Assembly (NCBI GenBank): GCA_030710605.1
Contig: CP092874.1
Coordinates: 43,830,965 to 43,894,964 of the forward strand
Direction: 5' to 3'
Length of the DNA stretch: 64,000 bases
Source: Cordylochernes scorpioides
Lineage: Eukaryota; Arthropoda; Arachnida; Pseudoscorpiones; Chernetidae
Part shown: one piece after another, positions 45,680-56,870 of the stretch
How the letters are laid out: each line of letters begins with the position of its first letter
Numbering within the stretch: position 1 is the stretch's first letter
Notes under the pieces: model-generated
Database searches by the model: none
What the model saw: the letters and a program-made list of their open reading frames with translations, nothing else
Told to the model about the DNA's origin: nothing
Made by a program: the position numbers and the translations under genes

Positions 45680-46209
45680 ATTATCAGAGATAGATACATA
45701 TTTTTCAAATGAATTAAAATAAATATAATCGATACTGAGTGAGAGTTGAATTAAAAATATTATAAATTTATTATCTTCGGAAACAAACCGTATCTAAAAT
45801 ATCAATTTTCTTTTTGCTACATGTTTTAATTTGCATTTACCTATTTTACATATCTCTGATTGTATTTGAAAATCGTTAACCAATTCTTCATACTTTTGGC
45901 GAAGTGGTGTTTTATTAATTTGTTATTTGATATTATTAGGGTTCTTTCCTGGTATTCAAAAAGGAAAAATACGTGTCGATCAGTTATATTTTTTAATTTA
46001 TCAAACAATTTGGCCGCTGAATCTCTGATTCTGGTAGAGCGCCATCTGGCGAATATAATTGTAACTAAAATCAATTTCGAATTTTACATTATTTGACATA
46101 AAAAATCCCATTGCATCCTGAACACAATGGTGTTTACCGCATTGCTCTAGCGCGAATATTCGCGGAGTTATTAATTTTTAAAGTTGTGCGGGACTTTTGG
46201 ATCACCCTG
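45680..46209 (-). repeat. LINE-F 3' flank and repeat C (398-bp inverted partner of repeat B)
   Basis: 45812-46209 is the inverted partner of 35028-35425. It ends GATCACCCTG before TA. 45660-45860 is also found reversed at 32820-33035. It may be the LINE-F 3' UTR or a mariner-derived MITE next to it. Confidence 0.75.
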
Positions 46210-49008
46210 TATATATATCTCTAGTGGTTTTATAAACAATATTTTTCTCTTGATCACATTTAATATATAATCAGATTCGTATACCTGAAGGGTTTCGCCA
46301 ATAGGCAATTCTAAATGAAATCAACTGAATTGTCTTATTATTTTCTTATTGGGAAGAATAAATCCTTGGCAATTAATAACAATATTTTATATAGGAATAA
46401 TTTTTCTTAAATATAATTAAAACCATAAGCTCTCCTGTATATATACCATCTTCTAAAATATATCTCTTTATCATCATATGGACGCAACGCTATTTTATTC
46501 ATTTCAACGCTCGCACAATTTCGTGTTTATATATATATATATATATGTGTATATATATTCGATCTTATAAGATTATTTACTCTATATTGTTTCTCTTTAT
46601 TAAATAAACAATTGTAATAATCTTCAAATTTAATGGTTTTATTAACAACAGATTTCTTAGTTCCTTTTGATTTTTTAATTTGTTCTTTTTTATTTTTTTC
46701 TTTCTCTACTTCTTTATCATTAAATTCATTAATTCCTTTTTTATCAAGTTTTATTGCATACATTTTACTCTTTAAACCAACATGTCCTTCCATAATTATA
46801 CCGCTAATTTCATCTTTCATTTTACCTAAAACCTTTTTATTATTATTATTATTTTTTTTTTTTTTTGGCATCCAATAATTTTTGAAAAATCACTTGTATT
46901 AAAGTAATCAATCATTTGTGACATATCCTTATAAAAAGCTTCCGTTTTTATATCAGAAATAAACGCATCAATATCTTTATAACAAATTTCTATGTTATCT
47001 CCATATTTCTTCTTCATCACAATATAATTAAAGTCATACATGACATATTTACTCAGATCAAGAATGCTCATTCCTACATATATTGGTTGATCAAATTTTA
47101 ATCTATCTTTTTTCATATGTAATGCTATCAAATTTTCATTCTATATTGTTCTATTTTCAAAAGTTGGTTCTGCAATTTCTCTCTCAATTTTAATATATTC
47201 ATTCGAAAATTTTATATTGCACCTTTCTCTAATTGATTCCATTGTCTTATCATAAATAGAATTATTCATTAATTTGAAGAAATCTTTTTTAAAATCGTTA
47301 GTAGCATTTTTTCTCATTTTAGTATTCGGTTCAATGTATGATTTCAACCATTTCGATTGTTTTAAACGATAATATTCTATGTATTTTTTAAATTTTTATT
47401 CCCAAGCTAAGATAAAGTTGTAAAGTCTCTTATAATGAATTACATAATTCTTTTTATTTCTCAAATTTAATATTATTTTTTTATTTTTTGTTGTTTCCTT
47501 GAATTGTTTTTGATAAGGACTCAACCAATCTGATTCGACTTTCAATTGTTCTGGAGCAAGAGGAAAATCATTGTGTTGTATATGAAAATCTCTTGGATAT
47601 TCCTGATCTACTTCTAATATATGACCTGTAATATCACTTTTATTATTATTATTTTTTTTAATATTTTCAACCCACATTTGAAATCATGAGTTGGTAAATC
47701 TTCAATCATAACTGTTCCATATAAATTATTCATATCTAAATATACTAAATAATTATTTTCTTTATCTTTATTATAATCTTTTATATATTTATTATTTGCT
47801 TTAATATATCTTTTTGACACTTCAACAAATCCACCTCTTATTCCCCTTTCTATAATTAATATTTTATCATAATCTTCCTTAAGAATTTCTAATTTTACTT
47901 TTGTAGGTTTTAACATTGCATCCCACAATAAACCAGGTGCTGTAAAATAATAACATGAATCCAATTTATATTGTACCATGCAAATATTCATAAAATTCTC
48001 AAATATATCTGCAAGTAAAAGTGTATCTATTTTAACATATAAATCATGAAATTCTCCTATATTTTTAATATTAAATTCTTTTAAAATAGTTTCGGTAAGT
48101 TCAAATTATTCATCAGTTATATTTGAATTATTTAATCTGTTATAATAAGCTTCTTTAGGAGGATTTCTTTCTTCTTCAAATTTATCAAATGAATCTATAT
48201 AATTGTGGGATGGTTGCGTAATGTGTTTGTGGTCTCGCCACATAATCATAGAAATAAGGAATTTTTCCAGTAATTAAAGGTATTTTATCTTTAGAAGAAT
48301 TATGTTCTAAATGCGGGAAATGTTTGATTGTTTTTGATAATTTATCTAATGATGAAGGCATGAAAGCAAATGAATATAAAAATCTCATCTCATAATTGAT
48401 TGGTCTTATAGAACCTTCTTTATTTTTATAATTACCAACATTAATTTTAGATGTGAAAGAAATATAATTCTGTTCTGTTTTTGATAATACTTTTAAATCT
48501 CCCCTTCTATCTGCTAAAGCTTTGATGAATAGATGAACATCATATTTTTGATGATTATGAAGAATTATTTGTATGATATTTAGCATTTTATAATATAAAT
48601 TACATAATTGATGCGCTGCTCCAATAAATTTTCTGGATTAGGTTGACATGAATCAACTTTCGTTAGAAGAGATTCAAAATCTGCATAGATTACAAAAGGC
48701 ACTTTCAATTTTCTATTATAATTTTTGAATTCTATAAAGTCGTCTTTAGGAAATTCAACTCTTAAAGCTTTATTATCATCACAATAAAATGAATGTTTTT
48801 CAAGCAAATCTTTACTTCCAAAATAACTTGAACATCTTCTACAATAATTTTTTTTCCTGCATGCTTTGAAAGTTGATTAGATAATAATCTATCTTGATTT
48901 TTTATTAAACAATAGTGATCATTATTTTCATCTTTAATATATAATAAGTCAATATTGTTTTCACTTTTTATTTTTGAAATATGTAAGGGAAAAACATATT
49001 TCGAAAGA

Positions 49009-49013
49009 CTCAT
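49009..49013. repeat. Gypsy-2 target-site duplication, left
   Basis: CTCAT, identical to 53621-53625. Confidence 0.9.
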
Positions 49014-49201
49014 TGTAGTATTCTGTGTTTTAAAATATATTATAGATCATTATCATAAACAATAATATACGATGTATAATGTAAACAACGTGTTGATGTA
49101 AAAATATAAATATAAAGTGTAATAAATAATTTGTAATAATAATTTCATCTGGTGAGTAATGTTTAATTAAATAATAACTATACAACAATAACTATACAAC
49201 A
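49014..49201 (+). repeat. Gypsy-2 5' LTR
   Basis: 188 bp, TGTAGTATTC...TACAACA. Confidence 0.95.
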
Positions 49202-49204
49202 TAA

Positions 49205-49222
49205 ATTGGCGACGAGAATTTG
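49205..49222 (+). promoter_or_regulatory. Gypsy-2 primer-binding site
   Basis: TTGGCGACGAGAATTTG lies a few bases after the LTR. The TGG start fits tRNA priming; the tRNA was not assigned. Confidence 0.65.
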
Positions 49223-49253
49223 AAAATATAACTGTAGCCCTAAAAAAACAAGT

Positions 49254-51650
49254 ATGGCAGCCAACCTGATGCCACCTTTACCCATGAATATGAATGCAAG
49301 CAATTTATTTGCGGAATATAAGCAATGGATGGAATCCTATGCCATTTTTGAAATAGCATCTGGAATTTAAAAAAAATCGGATGAAATTAAGAGAGCAACT
49401 CTATTGCATTGTTTAGGGCCAAATGTACAGCGTATATTTTTCAACTTGCCAGATGAAAAGGAAAATTATGAACAAACTAAAATGGCTTTAGATAAATATT
49501 TCACACCTCATAAAAATGTGGTCACTGAGAGATTTAAATTTAGACAAAGAGTCCAGAAAGATGATGAATCGATCGACAACTACCTAATTTCTTTAAGAGA
49601 GCTTTCTAAATCTTGTGAATTTGGGAATTTAGAAGCTGATATGATAAGAGACCAAATAATTGAAAAATGTAACAACAAAAAACTTAAAGAAAAATTGTTG
49701 CAACAAGAAAATTTGACACTGTCAAAAACCATTGATATTGCTAGAATGTTAGAAATTTCTAGAAAAGAAATTAGACCTCTTGAACCTCAAAATGATCAAA
49801 CACTAAATATAGTTCAAAATAAACCTAAAAAGCACTATAATGCTAATAATTTCAACAAAGGTAGATTCACTAATCAAGGTACCCCATCATTTTCAGGTGC
49901 CTCAAAGCCTAAATGTTATCGCTGTGGATTAGATACACATTCAGCACAAGAATGTGGTGCTAAAAAAATGACTTGTTCATATTGCAATAAATTAGGACAT
50001 CTTTTTAGAGCTTGCAGGAACCGCCCAAATCAAAATAATAATAGAAACCACAAAAATTTCAATCAAACTAAAGTTAAGACCATACAAGAAGAAAATAAGA
50101 CTGAAGTAGGTGAAAGTTCAGATGAATATACCTACTATACAGGTGCTGAAAATAAAGAAAAAGTGCAAATAGATGGTAGTGAAATAAATATGATAATTGA
50201 TACAGGGAGTGATAGAACTTTCATAAGCTATAATAAGATGCTTGAATTATATGGCCATAAAATTATGCCAAAATTACATGACACCACCCGAACCTTTTTT
50301 GCCTATGGTCAAGATAGACCTCTTCCATGTTATGGTTATTTCAATGCTGTGATTTCTTGGAAAGAAAATTCAGTTTCAGAAGAAATTTATGTGATTGATA
50401 AAAAAGTTGAATCTTTGTTGGGAGGCAAGGCTAGTTTTGAACTAGGTATAATTAAAAGGGTAAATCATGTAAATGAATCAATGTCTACTAATATAGAAAC
50501 TCTTGTTCAAGAACATGAACATCTTTTCCATGGACTTGGAACTATAAAAGGCTATAGTCATAAAGTGACATTGAAAGACAACTATAGGCCCATTGCCCAG
50601 AGATGCCGTCGTATACCTTATGCAATGGTAGAAGCAGTAAATCAAGAGCTTGATAAGATGCTAGAGAATGGAATCATTGAAGAAGTGCATCAAGGTTCTG
50701 AATGGGTTTCTAACATAATAGTTGTTCCAAAAAGGGATAGTGAGGAAATTAGACTATGCATAGACCTTCGGGAAGTGAATAAAGCAATATTGAGAGAAAG
50801 TCATCCAATTCCTACAATTGACAATATGTTACATGCCCTTAAAGGTGCTAAAGTATTTGCAAAGCTGGATGCAAAAAAAGGGTTTTGGCAGGTTGACTTA
50901 GACCCTCAATCAAGACCCCTTACAACTTTCATCACGCACCGTGGTTGTTACAGATTTTGTAAAGTTCCTTTTGGTCTATCAAGTGCTCCAGAGGCATATC
51001 AGAAAGGAATGGATTCAATTTTGTTTGATTTGAAAGGTGTAATTTGTTACTTAGACGATGTCGTTGTTTACGCCAAAGATAGACAAGAACTAGAAGAAAG
51101 GCTTAGAAAAGTCTTACAAAGATTTGATAAAGTAGGCATTAGGCTCAACAGGAATAAGTGCAAATTTGCCATGGAAGAATTTGATATTTTAGGTCACATT
51201 GTTAGTAGTGAAGGTATTAAACCTGATAATAGGAAAATAGAAGCAGTCTTAAATTTTCCAATACCAAAAAATATTGAGATGTTAAGGTCATTCTTAGGAA
51301 CTTGTGGGTTTTTAAGAAAATTCATACCTAAATTTTCTAAATTGGCAGAACCTCTAAATAATTTGACTAGAAAAAATGTTAGGTGGAATTGGGATTTGAA
51401 AACAAATAAAGCATTTCAGGATCTTAAAGAGTCACTAACAAAAGAGCCATGCTTGGCATATTACAACTTGAACTCACCAACTGAATTAATCACAGATGCA
51501 AGCCCTATTGGTCTTGGAGCAGTATTAATACAAACACAACAAAATGGCATTAAAAGACCCATTGCATATGCCAGCAGATCCTTAACTGATACTGAAAAAA
51601 AGATATTCACAAATAGAAAAAGAGACATTGGGATGTGTATGGGCAATTGA
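49254..51650 (+). pseudogene. pol: Gypsy-2 Gag-Pol: gag, protease, RT, RNase H start
   Basis: It starts at ATG 49254 (MAANLMPPLPMNMN). One in-frame stop near 49370 precedes the long frame 49404-51650. The gag-like helical region is followed by two zinc knuckles, CYRCGLDTHSAQEC and CSYCNKLGHLFRAC. The protease motif is NMIIDTGSDRTFIS. RT has RLCIDLREVNKAI, motif A FAKLDAKKGFWQ, VPFGLSSAPEAYQ and the intact ICYLDDVVVYA. RNase H begins with LITDASPIGLGAVL. A run of A at about 51594-51602 shifts the frame, and the protein ends soon after. Gag and pol share one frame, so no recoding between them is needed. Confidence 0.92.
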
Positions 51651-52898
51651 ACATTTTAACACCTATATTTGGGGAAGGAAATTTGTGTTAAAAAACCTCT
51701 AATCTATATGCTGAATCCTAAAAATGGAGCTGTTTTGCCTCCAAGAAATCAAAGATTGAGTGGGAGATTACAACCATATGACTTTGAAATTGAATTCATT
51801 CAAGGAAAGCAAAATTTTGCAGATATACTTTCAAGACAACCTCTTTCTAACACAAGTGATGAAAAATGGCTGGAGGACTATGTTCATAAAGTCTTATCCA
51901 TCACTTCTGAAGAGCTTCAAGCACTGTCTTTGAAAGAGATAAAAGTTTGTACAGAGCAAGATCCTTTGTTTCAAAAACTGAAAGATATGGTTCAAAAGGG
52001 AGTTTGGCCATATCCTTTGAATGAATAATTCAAATGTTTTTATAAGTTTAAATATGAACTCTCAATTTTTGATAATCTTATCTTAAAAGGAAGTAGAATT
52101 TTGCTACCTTCAAAACTAATAAAGAAAGTCTTGAGAATTGCACATGAAACACATCAAGGAATGACAAGAACCAAACAACTGTTAAGAGAAAAATATTTTT
52201 GGATAAACATGGACTTTGACATTGAAAATTTGATTAGAAACTGTCCAATTTGTGTAAGGAATCAACCATTGATAAATGATCAACCATTCCAAATAGTTCC
52301 GTTACCATCAAAACCTTGGATGAAACTTGGAATTGACATAGTTGGTCCAATTGGCCATCATTATGTTTTAACAGTGATCGACTACTATTCTTCATATCCT
52401 GAAGCAATGATAATAGAATACATTTCCAGCAAGACAATTATTAAAAAATTGATGGAGATTTTTGCAAGACATGGTTATCCACATGAAGTTGTAACAGATA
52501 ATGGCTTACAGTTTGTAAGTACATCAATGGAAAGATTTTTAAAAGAATGTGGAATCAAGCACATCAAAGCCTCACCCTATTACCCAAAAAGTAATGGGAA
52601 GATAGAAAGATTCCATAGATTTCTAAAGAAACAATTCAATTCAAGTTCTGAAGAAGGGAAAGATTGGAAAGAAGATTTATCCAGAATTTTAATGTCTTAC
52701 CGAACTACTCCAAACAGATCCACAGGAAAGACTCCAGCATTCCTATTATTTTCAAGAGAAATCAAAACTAAATTAAGCTCACTTGTTAATGATGCAGAAG
52801 AAGATGAATCCAACATCAAAGAATTCAATATGGTCTACAAAGAAAAAATGAAAACATATAATGATATAATTCGGAAAGCTAGTCCTCATAATTTTTAA
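51602..52898 (+). pseudogene. pol: Gypsy-2 RNase H end and integrase
   Basis: After the frame change, RNase H continues (CVWAIEHFNTYIWGRKF, then RLSGRLQPYDFEIEF and GKQNFADILSRQ). A stop at 52026 and a short gap precede the integrase frame 52101-52898. The zinc region spans IAHETHQGMTRTKQLL to CPICVRNQ. The catalytic acids lie in LGIDIVGPIGHH, VTDNGLQFVS and KSNGKIERFHRF. The integrase core is complete in one frame. A TAA at 52896-52898 interrupts the junction to the C-terminal tail. Confidence 0.92.
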
Positions 52899-53415
52899 AT
52901 TGGAAATTTAGTTTATGTGGCAAATCCAAATAATGGAAAACTTGATTCAAATTTCAGATCAGAACATCATGTCATTCTTGAAAACACTTCAAAATTCTTT
53001 TAAATTAGTCAACACTAAAAATGGGAAAATAATTCATAGAAATGCTAAACATTTGAAACATGTTCCTACTCAAGAGACCAATCAAGGCATTTCTGACTTG
53101 ATTCCAGAAGAGAGCCAGGAAAATCTTAGTTCAGATTCAACAAGAATTGAACACCTCAACTCTTCTGATGTACAAATACCAGATGATAGTTCCTCAAACC
53201 AAGACAAGGACACTTCTTTAAACCGACCAAGTTCAAGTAGAACAGGGTCTACATTTAACCCAGTTGTTTCAGATAGACTTGATGCCGAGGCTCTTCACCA
53301 GTTGCCACCAGAGGTTTCTCCACCCTTGCCGACTACCAAGGAACCCGTGATCACCAGGAGTGGAAGAGTCGTCAAGCCATCATCAAGATATAAAGACATG
53401 ATTCCTTTCATCTAA
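52899..53415 (+). pseudogene. Gypsy-2 Pol C-terminal tail
   Basis: Integrase C-terminal SH3-like part (IGNLVYVANPNNGKLDS, NSFKLVNTKNGKIIHRNAKH), then a Ser-rich linker and a final RSGRVVKPSSRYKDM segment, which is typical for the end of this gypsy type. A frame change near 52975 and the upstream stop break it. Confidence 0.8.
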
Positions 53416-53428
53416 AGGAAGGAGGGAA
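53414..53428 (+). promoter_or_regulatory. Gypsy-2 polypurine tract
   Basis: AAAGGAAGGAGGGAA sits directly before the 3' LTR. Confidence 0.9.
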
Positions 53429-53620
53429 TGTAGTATTCTGTGTTTTTAAATATATTATAGATCTTCATCATAAACAATAATATACGATGTATAATGTAAA
53501 CAACGTGTTGATGTAAAAATATAAATATAAAGTGTAATAAATAATTTGTAATAATAATTTCATCTGGTGAGTAATGTTTAATTAAATAATAACTCTCTAT
53601 ACAACAATAACTATACAACA
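53429..53620 (+). repeat. Gypsy-2 3' LTR
   Basis: 192 bp, the near-identical partner of 49014-49201. Confidence 0.95.
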
Positions 53621-53625
53621 CTCAT
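53621..53625. repeat. Gypsy-2 target-site duplication, right
   Basis: CTCAT, identical to 49009-49013. Confidence 0.9.
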
Positions 53626-54857
53626 CATAATTAAATACATTAATACTTAAATTATGTTTATTTTCAATATTTTCTAATTTCATAGGATATTCTTCATTAC
53701 CAAACTGATTTTCATATTTTTTATAATTTGATACTCTTTCAGAATTAATTTTAATTGGATATAAAGCAGCTAAAACACTCCACAAAAAAAAAACATTTTT
53801 TATCAATGTTCTTTATATTAATTACTGCTTTGTTATCTTTATTTTTTTAGGTAAATCAATATAACTAGAGCCTTTTAAAGGTTTATATTTATTAATAAAA
53901 AGAGATCACAATAAATAATTTCTTTTAACATCCATCCAGAACCTCGAGGGCTATTTATAGATATTTTCTCCTCAATTTTTTTCAGAAATAATTGAACTAA
54001 TAGGAAATCATAATAGATTTCATATCTGAATGAGCATATAAATTCATTTGTTCCGAATAATCTTCAGTATCATTAGACATTACAACTTTTAAAACTTGTT
54101 TTATTTTTAAGGCCTTATGTTCATTCAATTGTTCAGAAATTAAACGAATGAAATTTGAATTACAAAAATTTAAAAATGAAGAAATTTTTTTAAATTTATC
54201 ATTATATATTCTTCCAGTTATTATTCTATTTTGATAAGCCGTTTCAATAATTTTTATTATATCGCTTATTTCTATTCTTTATTTTTAGGTTTCTCACGTT
54301 TTGGATTTTCATTTTATGTTTTTATTATATTTCAGTTCAATTTTTTATCATTAAAATACTTAATCAGCAGCTCAACAAGTTATTTCTTTTTAATTTTTCT
54401 TGGTTGTCTAATATTAAATTCAGTCGCTTTCTTTCTAAGAAAATTAATGACATAGATTCTAATTTTTCTTTTATTATTTTTTGTCCTTCACTTAATTCAA
54501 GATCGAATAATTTTGTAGATTCATCCTTTAAATTGAACGCATCCAATCTTCTTTTTATTTTCTTCCTCAAAAGAAGATATTTAACATATTTCTTTTTCAA
54601 TTTATTTATAAATTTAGTAACATATAATCCTAAAATATCGACTAAAACAGGTTTATATATTCACCTGTCTTGTTTATATATTTTCTGATTAAATTAATTA
54701 AATCACACTTTTTAATGTGTTTATTTTGTTTTATATTTAATTTTTTTAGCAGAGCTCTTAAGTTTGTTGTATTTCACATTACTTAAAAGTTTTTGCTCCA
54801 TTTATAAGGGAATAAAATTTAAGAACATATTTCCGAAAGCCTACGCTTATGAAGATT

Positions 54858-55043
54858 TTAATTTAAATGTCGTTTAAAATGTGAAGGTGTATATGTTTGA
54901 CCACATGTATAGACCTTTTTAGTTTTATCTCTAACTTTTTCACAATCTATACAATAAGATTGAAATTTATTTAGTTTTTTATAAAAACAATCAAAAGATT
55001 TCATTTCTTTACAATATGAACATTTCTTTTCAAGCTGTTCCAT
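54858..55043 (-). CDS. Small zinc-ribbon-like protein upstream of PolB
   Basis: A 61-residue frame, MEQLEKKCSYCKEMKSFDCF then YCIDCEKVRDK and a CGQTYTPSHFKRH end. Two C-x2-C pairs suggest a zinc ribbon, and C...H...H at the end adds a C2H2-like look. It lies between the polymerase relic and the divergent control region, in the same direction. It may be an independent Polinton gene or the N-terminal start of the polymerase. Function unknown. Confidence 0.5.
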   Translation of the reverse strand: MEQLEKKCSYCKEMKSFDCFYKKLNKFQSYCIDCEKVRDKTKKVYTCGQTYTPSHFKRHLN

Positions 55044-55089
55044 TTATTTAGAATTTAATTTATAAATACAATTCACGTCAGCTACAAAC

Positions 55090-55253
55090 GTTGTATCGGA
55101 TGCGCAGAAGCAAGCCGCGCCGATACATCGAGTAGCGCTAAATGTAGTTGTTTGTGACGTCTGCGATACATGTTGTATCGGCTGCGCAGAAGCAATCCGC
55201 GCCGATACATCGAGTAGCGCTAAATTTAGATGTTTGTGACGTCAGCGCTACTG
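55090..55253. repeat. 82-bp tandem repeat in the Polinton divergent intergenic region
   Basis: Two GC-rich units (55090-55171 and 55172-55253) share GTTGTATCGG, CGCGCCGATACATCGAGTAG and TTTGTGACGTC. A partial third start is seen at 55251. The repeat lies between leftward polymerase genes and the rightward Bro-N gene. Confidence 0.85.
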
Positions 55254-55268
55254 CTGTATCGAAAGGAT

Positions 55269-55284
55269 GCGTCTGGTGCATGGA
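55269..55284. repeat. 16-bp inverted repeat, left copy
   Basis: GCGTCTGGTGCATGGA, the exact reverse complement of 55980-55995. Confidence 0.9.
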
Positions 55285-55374
55285 AGGTAAAATATCATCC
55301 ACCCCAGTTCTGGTGAGGGTGATTTTTTTCTCCCTACCCAAAAATCAGAATTAAAATATCAGTATATACTTTAT

Positions 55375-55900
55375 TCAAACTTAAATCTATGGTTCAAAGT
55401 AACAGATATTGCTAGAATTTTAGAGTATAAACATCCAAAAGACGCTATAAATTATAATATTTTAGATTAAAATAAGAGAAAATTTGAAGATTTTAAAGTG
55501 GTAAGTGAATCACTTTTTTTTTTACCTTAGAAAATCTACATCACAAACATACCTATTTTATGAATGTATCAGCAATTTATAAGTTGATTTTTAGATCCAA
55601 AATGCAACTTTATGAATAAAGGAAGCCACCCAAATATTGACAAAAAAAGCAAATTTATTAATAAATATGGTTTATATTATCATTAAAAATAGAAGACAAT
55701 ATGAATAATTATATGGGGGGGGGGGGGTGGTGATTGGCCATCCTATAAAATTCAATAGAAATCATACTATTTTCATTAATGAACCAGGTATTTATCTTTT
55801 AATTATGAGATCTAAAATACCAAAAGCTAAAGAGTTTCAAGATTGGATTTATGAAGTTGTTCAAATTCTTCTAATTTTCTCTAATTTTAATAACTCTTAC
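55375..55900 (+). pseudogene. Bro-N domain gene, broken
   Basis: Bro-N is a DNA-binding domain found in baculovirus BRO proteins and in some Polinton-like elements. The first half, at about 55380-55500, reads LWFKVTDIARILEYKHPKDA then INYNILD and a stop. The second half, at 55727-55948, reads IFINEPGIYLLIMRSKIPKA then KEFQDWIYEVVQ. Stops near 55470 and a poly-G tract at 55714-55727 break it. The gene points right from the divergent control region. The actual role in this element is unknown. Confidence 0.75.
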
Positions 55901-55920
55901 TATTTGGTTGATTTTTATAT

Positions 55921-55936
55921 GTTCCCAATTGGGAAC
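55921..55936. terminator. Perfect 16-bp palindrome after Bro-N
   Basis: GTTCCCAATTGGGAAC. It could be a transcript-end hairpin or protein site; this is inference only. Confidence 0.35.
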
Positions 55937-55979
55937 ATTATAAAATGATGAATTTGGACTTTATGATCTAACTATGAGC

Positions 55980-55995
55980 TCCATGCACCAGACGC
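55980..55995. repeat. 16-bp inverted repeat, right copy
   Basis: TCCATGCACCAGACGC, the partner of 55269-55284. Together they enclose the Bro-N gene. Confidence 0.9.
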
Positions 55996-56103
55996 GCCCT
56001 TACCCGTACCAAAGAGTTGGAGAAAAGGAAGTTTGCCGCCTATCAGACTTCCTCTCTTGATAAGTTCGCTGTAAGGTCTCTCTTAAATAAATCTTATAAA
56101 TAA

Positions 56104-56310
56104 ATGAATTTCTTTGATTATATTATTCCTGCAAAAAATAAATTAAATTACAGTAGTGATTCAGAAGAATCTGATCATTTTTGTAATGAGCATGATTTAT
56201 ATTTTTGTTCGTGTAACGGGTGGAAATCCTTTAAATTATCCTTTAAATTTAGATTAGAATCTAGAATGAACTATATTAAAAATTTCGATAATTTATACTC
56301 AAACCATTAA
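56104..56310 (+). CDS. Small acidic/cysteine protein of the Polinton
   Basis: A 68-residue frame MNFFDYIIPAKNKLNYSSDS continuing with EESDHFCNEHDLYFCSCNGW. It has three Cys in a C-x7-C-x-C pattern and a basic C-terminus. I do not recognise the family. It follows Bro-N in the same direction and is intact as read. Confidence 0.4.
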   Translation: MNFFDYIIPAKNKLNYSSDSEESDHFCNEHDLYFCSCNGWKSFKLSFKFRLESRMNYIKNFDNLYSNH

Positions 56311-56369
56311 AAAGTAAGATATATGTTTAATCATTTATGCGTTTTTATGAATGATAAAAAAATAAATAT

Positions 56370-56870
56370 TGTCGCGGCTGACCCCTCCGGTTCTTCGCGA
56401 CGACGCCGCTTCCTCCGTCGTGGATCACCTACCCGGCTCCCGTTGATCTCCCTTTGCAGCTCTTCCCTGCAGAGCACCCAAAGACCTCCGAGAACCACCA
56501 CTAAAGTGAAACTACTTTCCTCTGGCAGTATCTCTCGGCCTTACCACTGGTGGGGGGACACGAGAGACTTACCAGAAGAGTAGCAGCAGCGATGTGGCGA
56601 TGGCGAGAGTAACAACAGCAACCGGCACCGAGACTTCAAACACTCCTTCCTTTTTATTGTCACTTCTACTACCATTACATATAACTAGGATAACATACAA
56701 AGGGTATTTACATTTATTTACACACCAGAGCCAATAAAAAAATCTATTTACAACTATTTGCTCTAGTAAACAGGACCACAGCAGTCGGCGATTCCCACAC
56801 CAGTTTCAGATCGGAAACAGGCGAAAGCGCCATCTATTGGCGGAGGTTGTAGGTAGTTTCAGGCCTTATA
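56370..56870. repeat. GC-rich LTR-like insertion in the Polinton
   Basis: A GC-rich 500-bp block in AT-rich surroundings. It begins TGTCGCGGCTGACC, like the TGTCGCG edge of the BEL/Pao LTR, and has a TTTTTATTGTCAC segment similar in position to that LTR. No target duplication or second copy was found. A solo BEL-type LTR on the minus strand is the likeliest reading. Confidence 0.4.

Larger units (their letters stand above)
49014..53620 (+). mobile_element. Ty3/gypsy retrotransposon 2, inserted in PolB
   Basis: A 4,607-bp element. LTRs 49014-49201 and 53429-53620 differ by about three substitutions and a 4-base indel. A 5-bp target duplication CTCAT lies at 49009-49013 and 53621-53625. The primer-binding site (TTGGCGACGAGAATTTG) follows the 5' LTR and a polypurine tract precedes the 3' LTR. 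Gag-pol is on the plus strand with few breaks. Confidence 0.95.
46430..54600 (-). pseudogene. PolB: Polinton family-B DNA polymerase (PolB), split by gypsy-2
   Basis: A protein-primed DNA polymerase that would replicate the element. N-terminal pieces lie right of gypsy-2: a PRGSGWMLKEI segment near 53935, then SVLAALYPIKINSERVSNY and NQFGNEEYPMKLENI (53597-53806). Left of gypsy-2 come SLSKYVFPLHISKIK (49013 down), PFVIYADFESLL (48807-48580, exonuclease I), the 3'-5' exonuclease at 48586-48185 (YDVHLFIKALADRRG), the polymerase palm at 47991-47614 (YLDMNNLYGTVM), TNDFKKDFFKLMNNSIYDK at 47347-47141, the metal-binding ICYKDIDAF box (about 46985), KSVVNKTIKFEDYYNCLF near 46640 and the C-terminus near 46490-46430. 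At least eight frame breaks are present. Confidence 0.9.
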
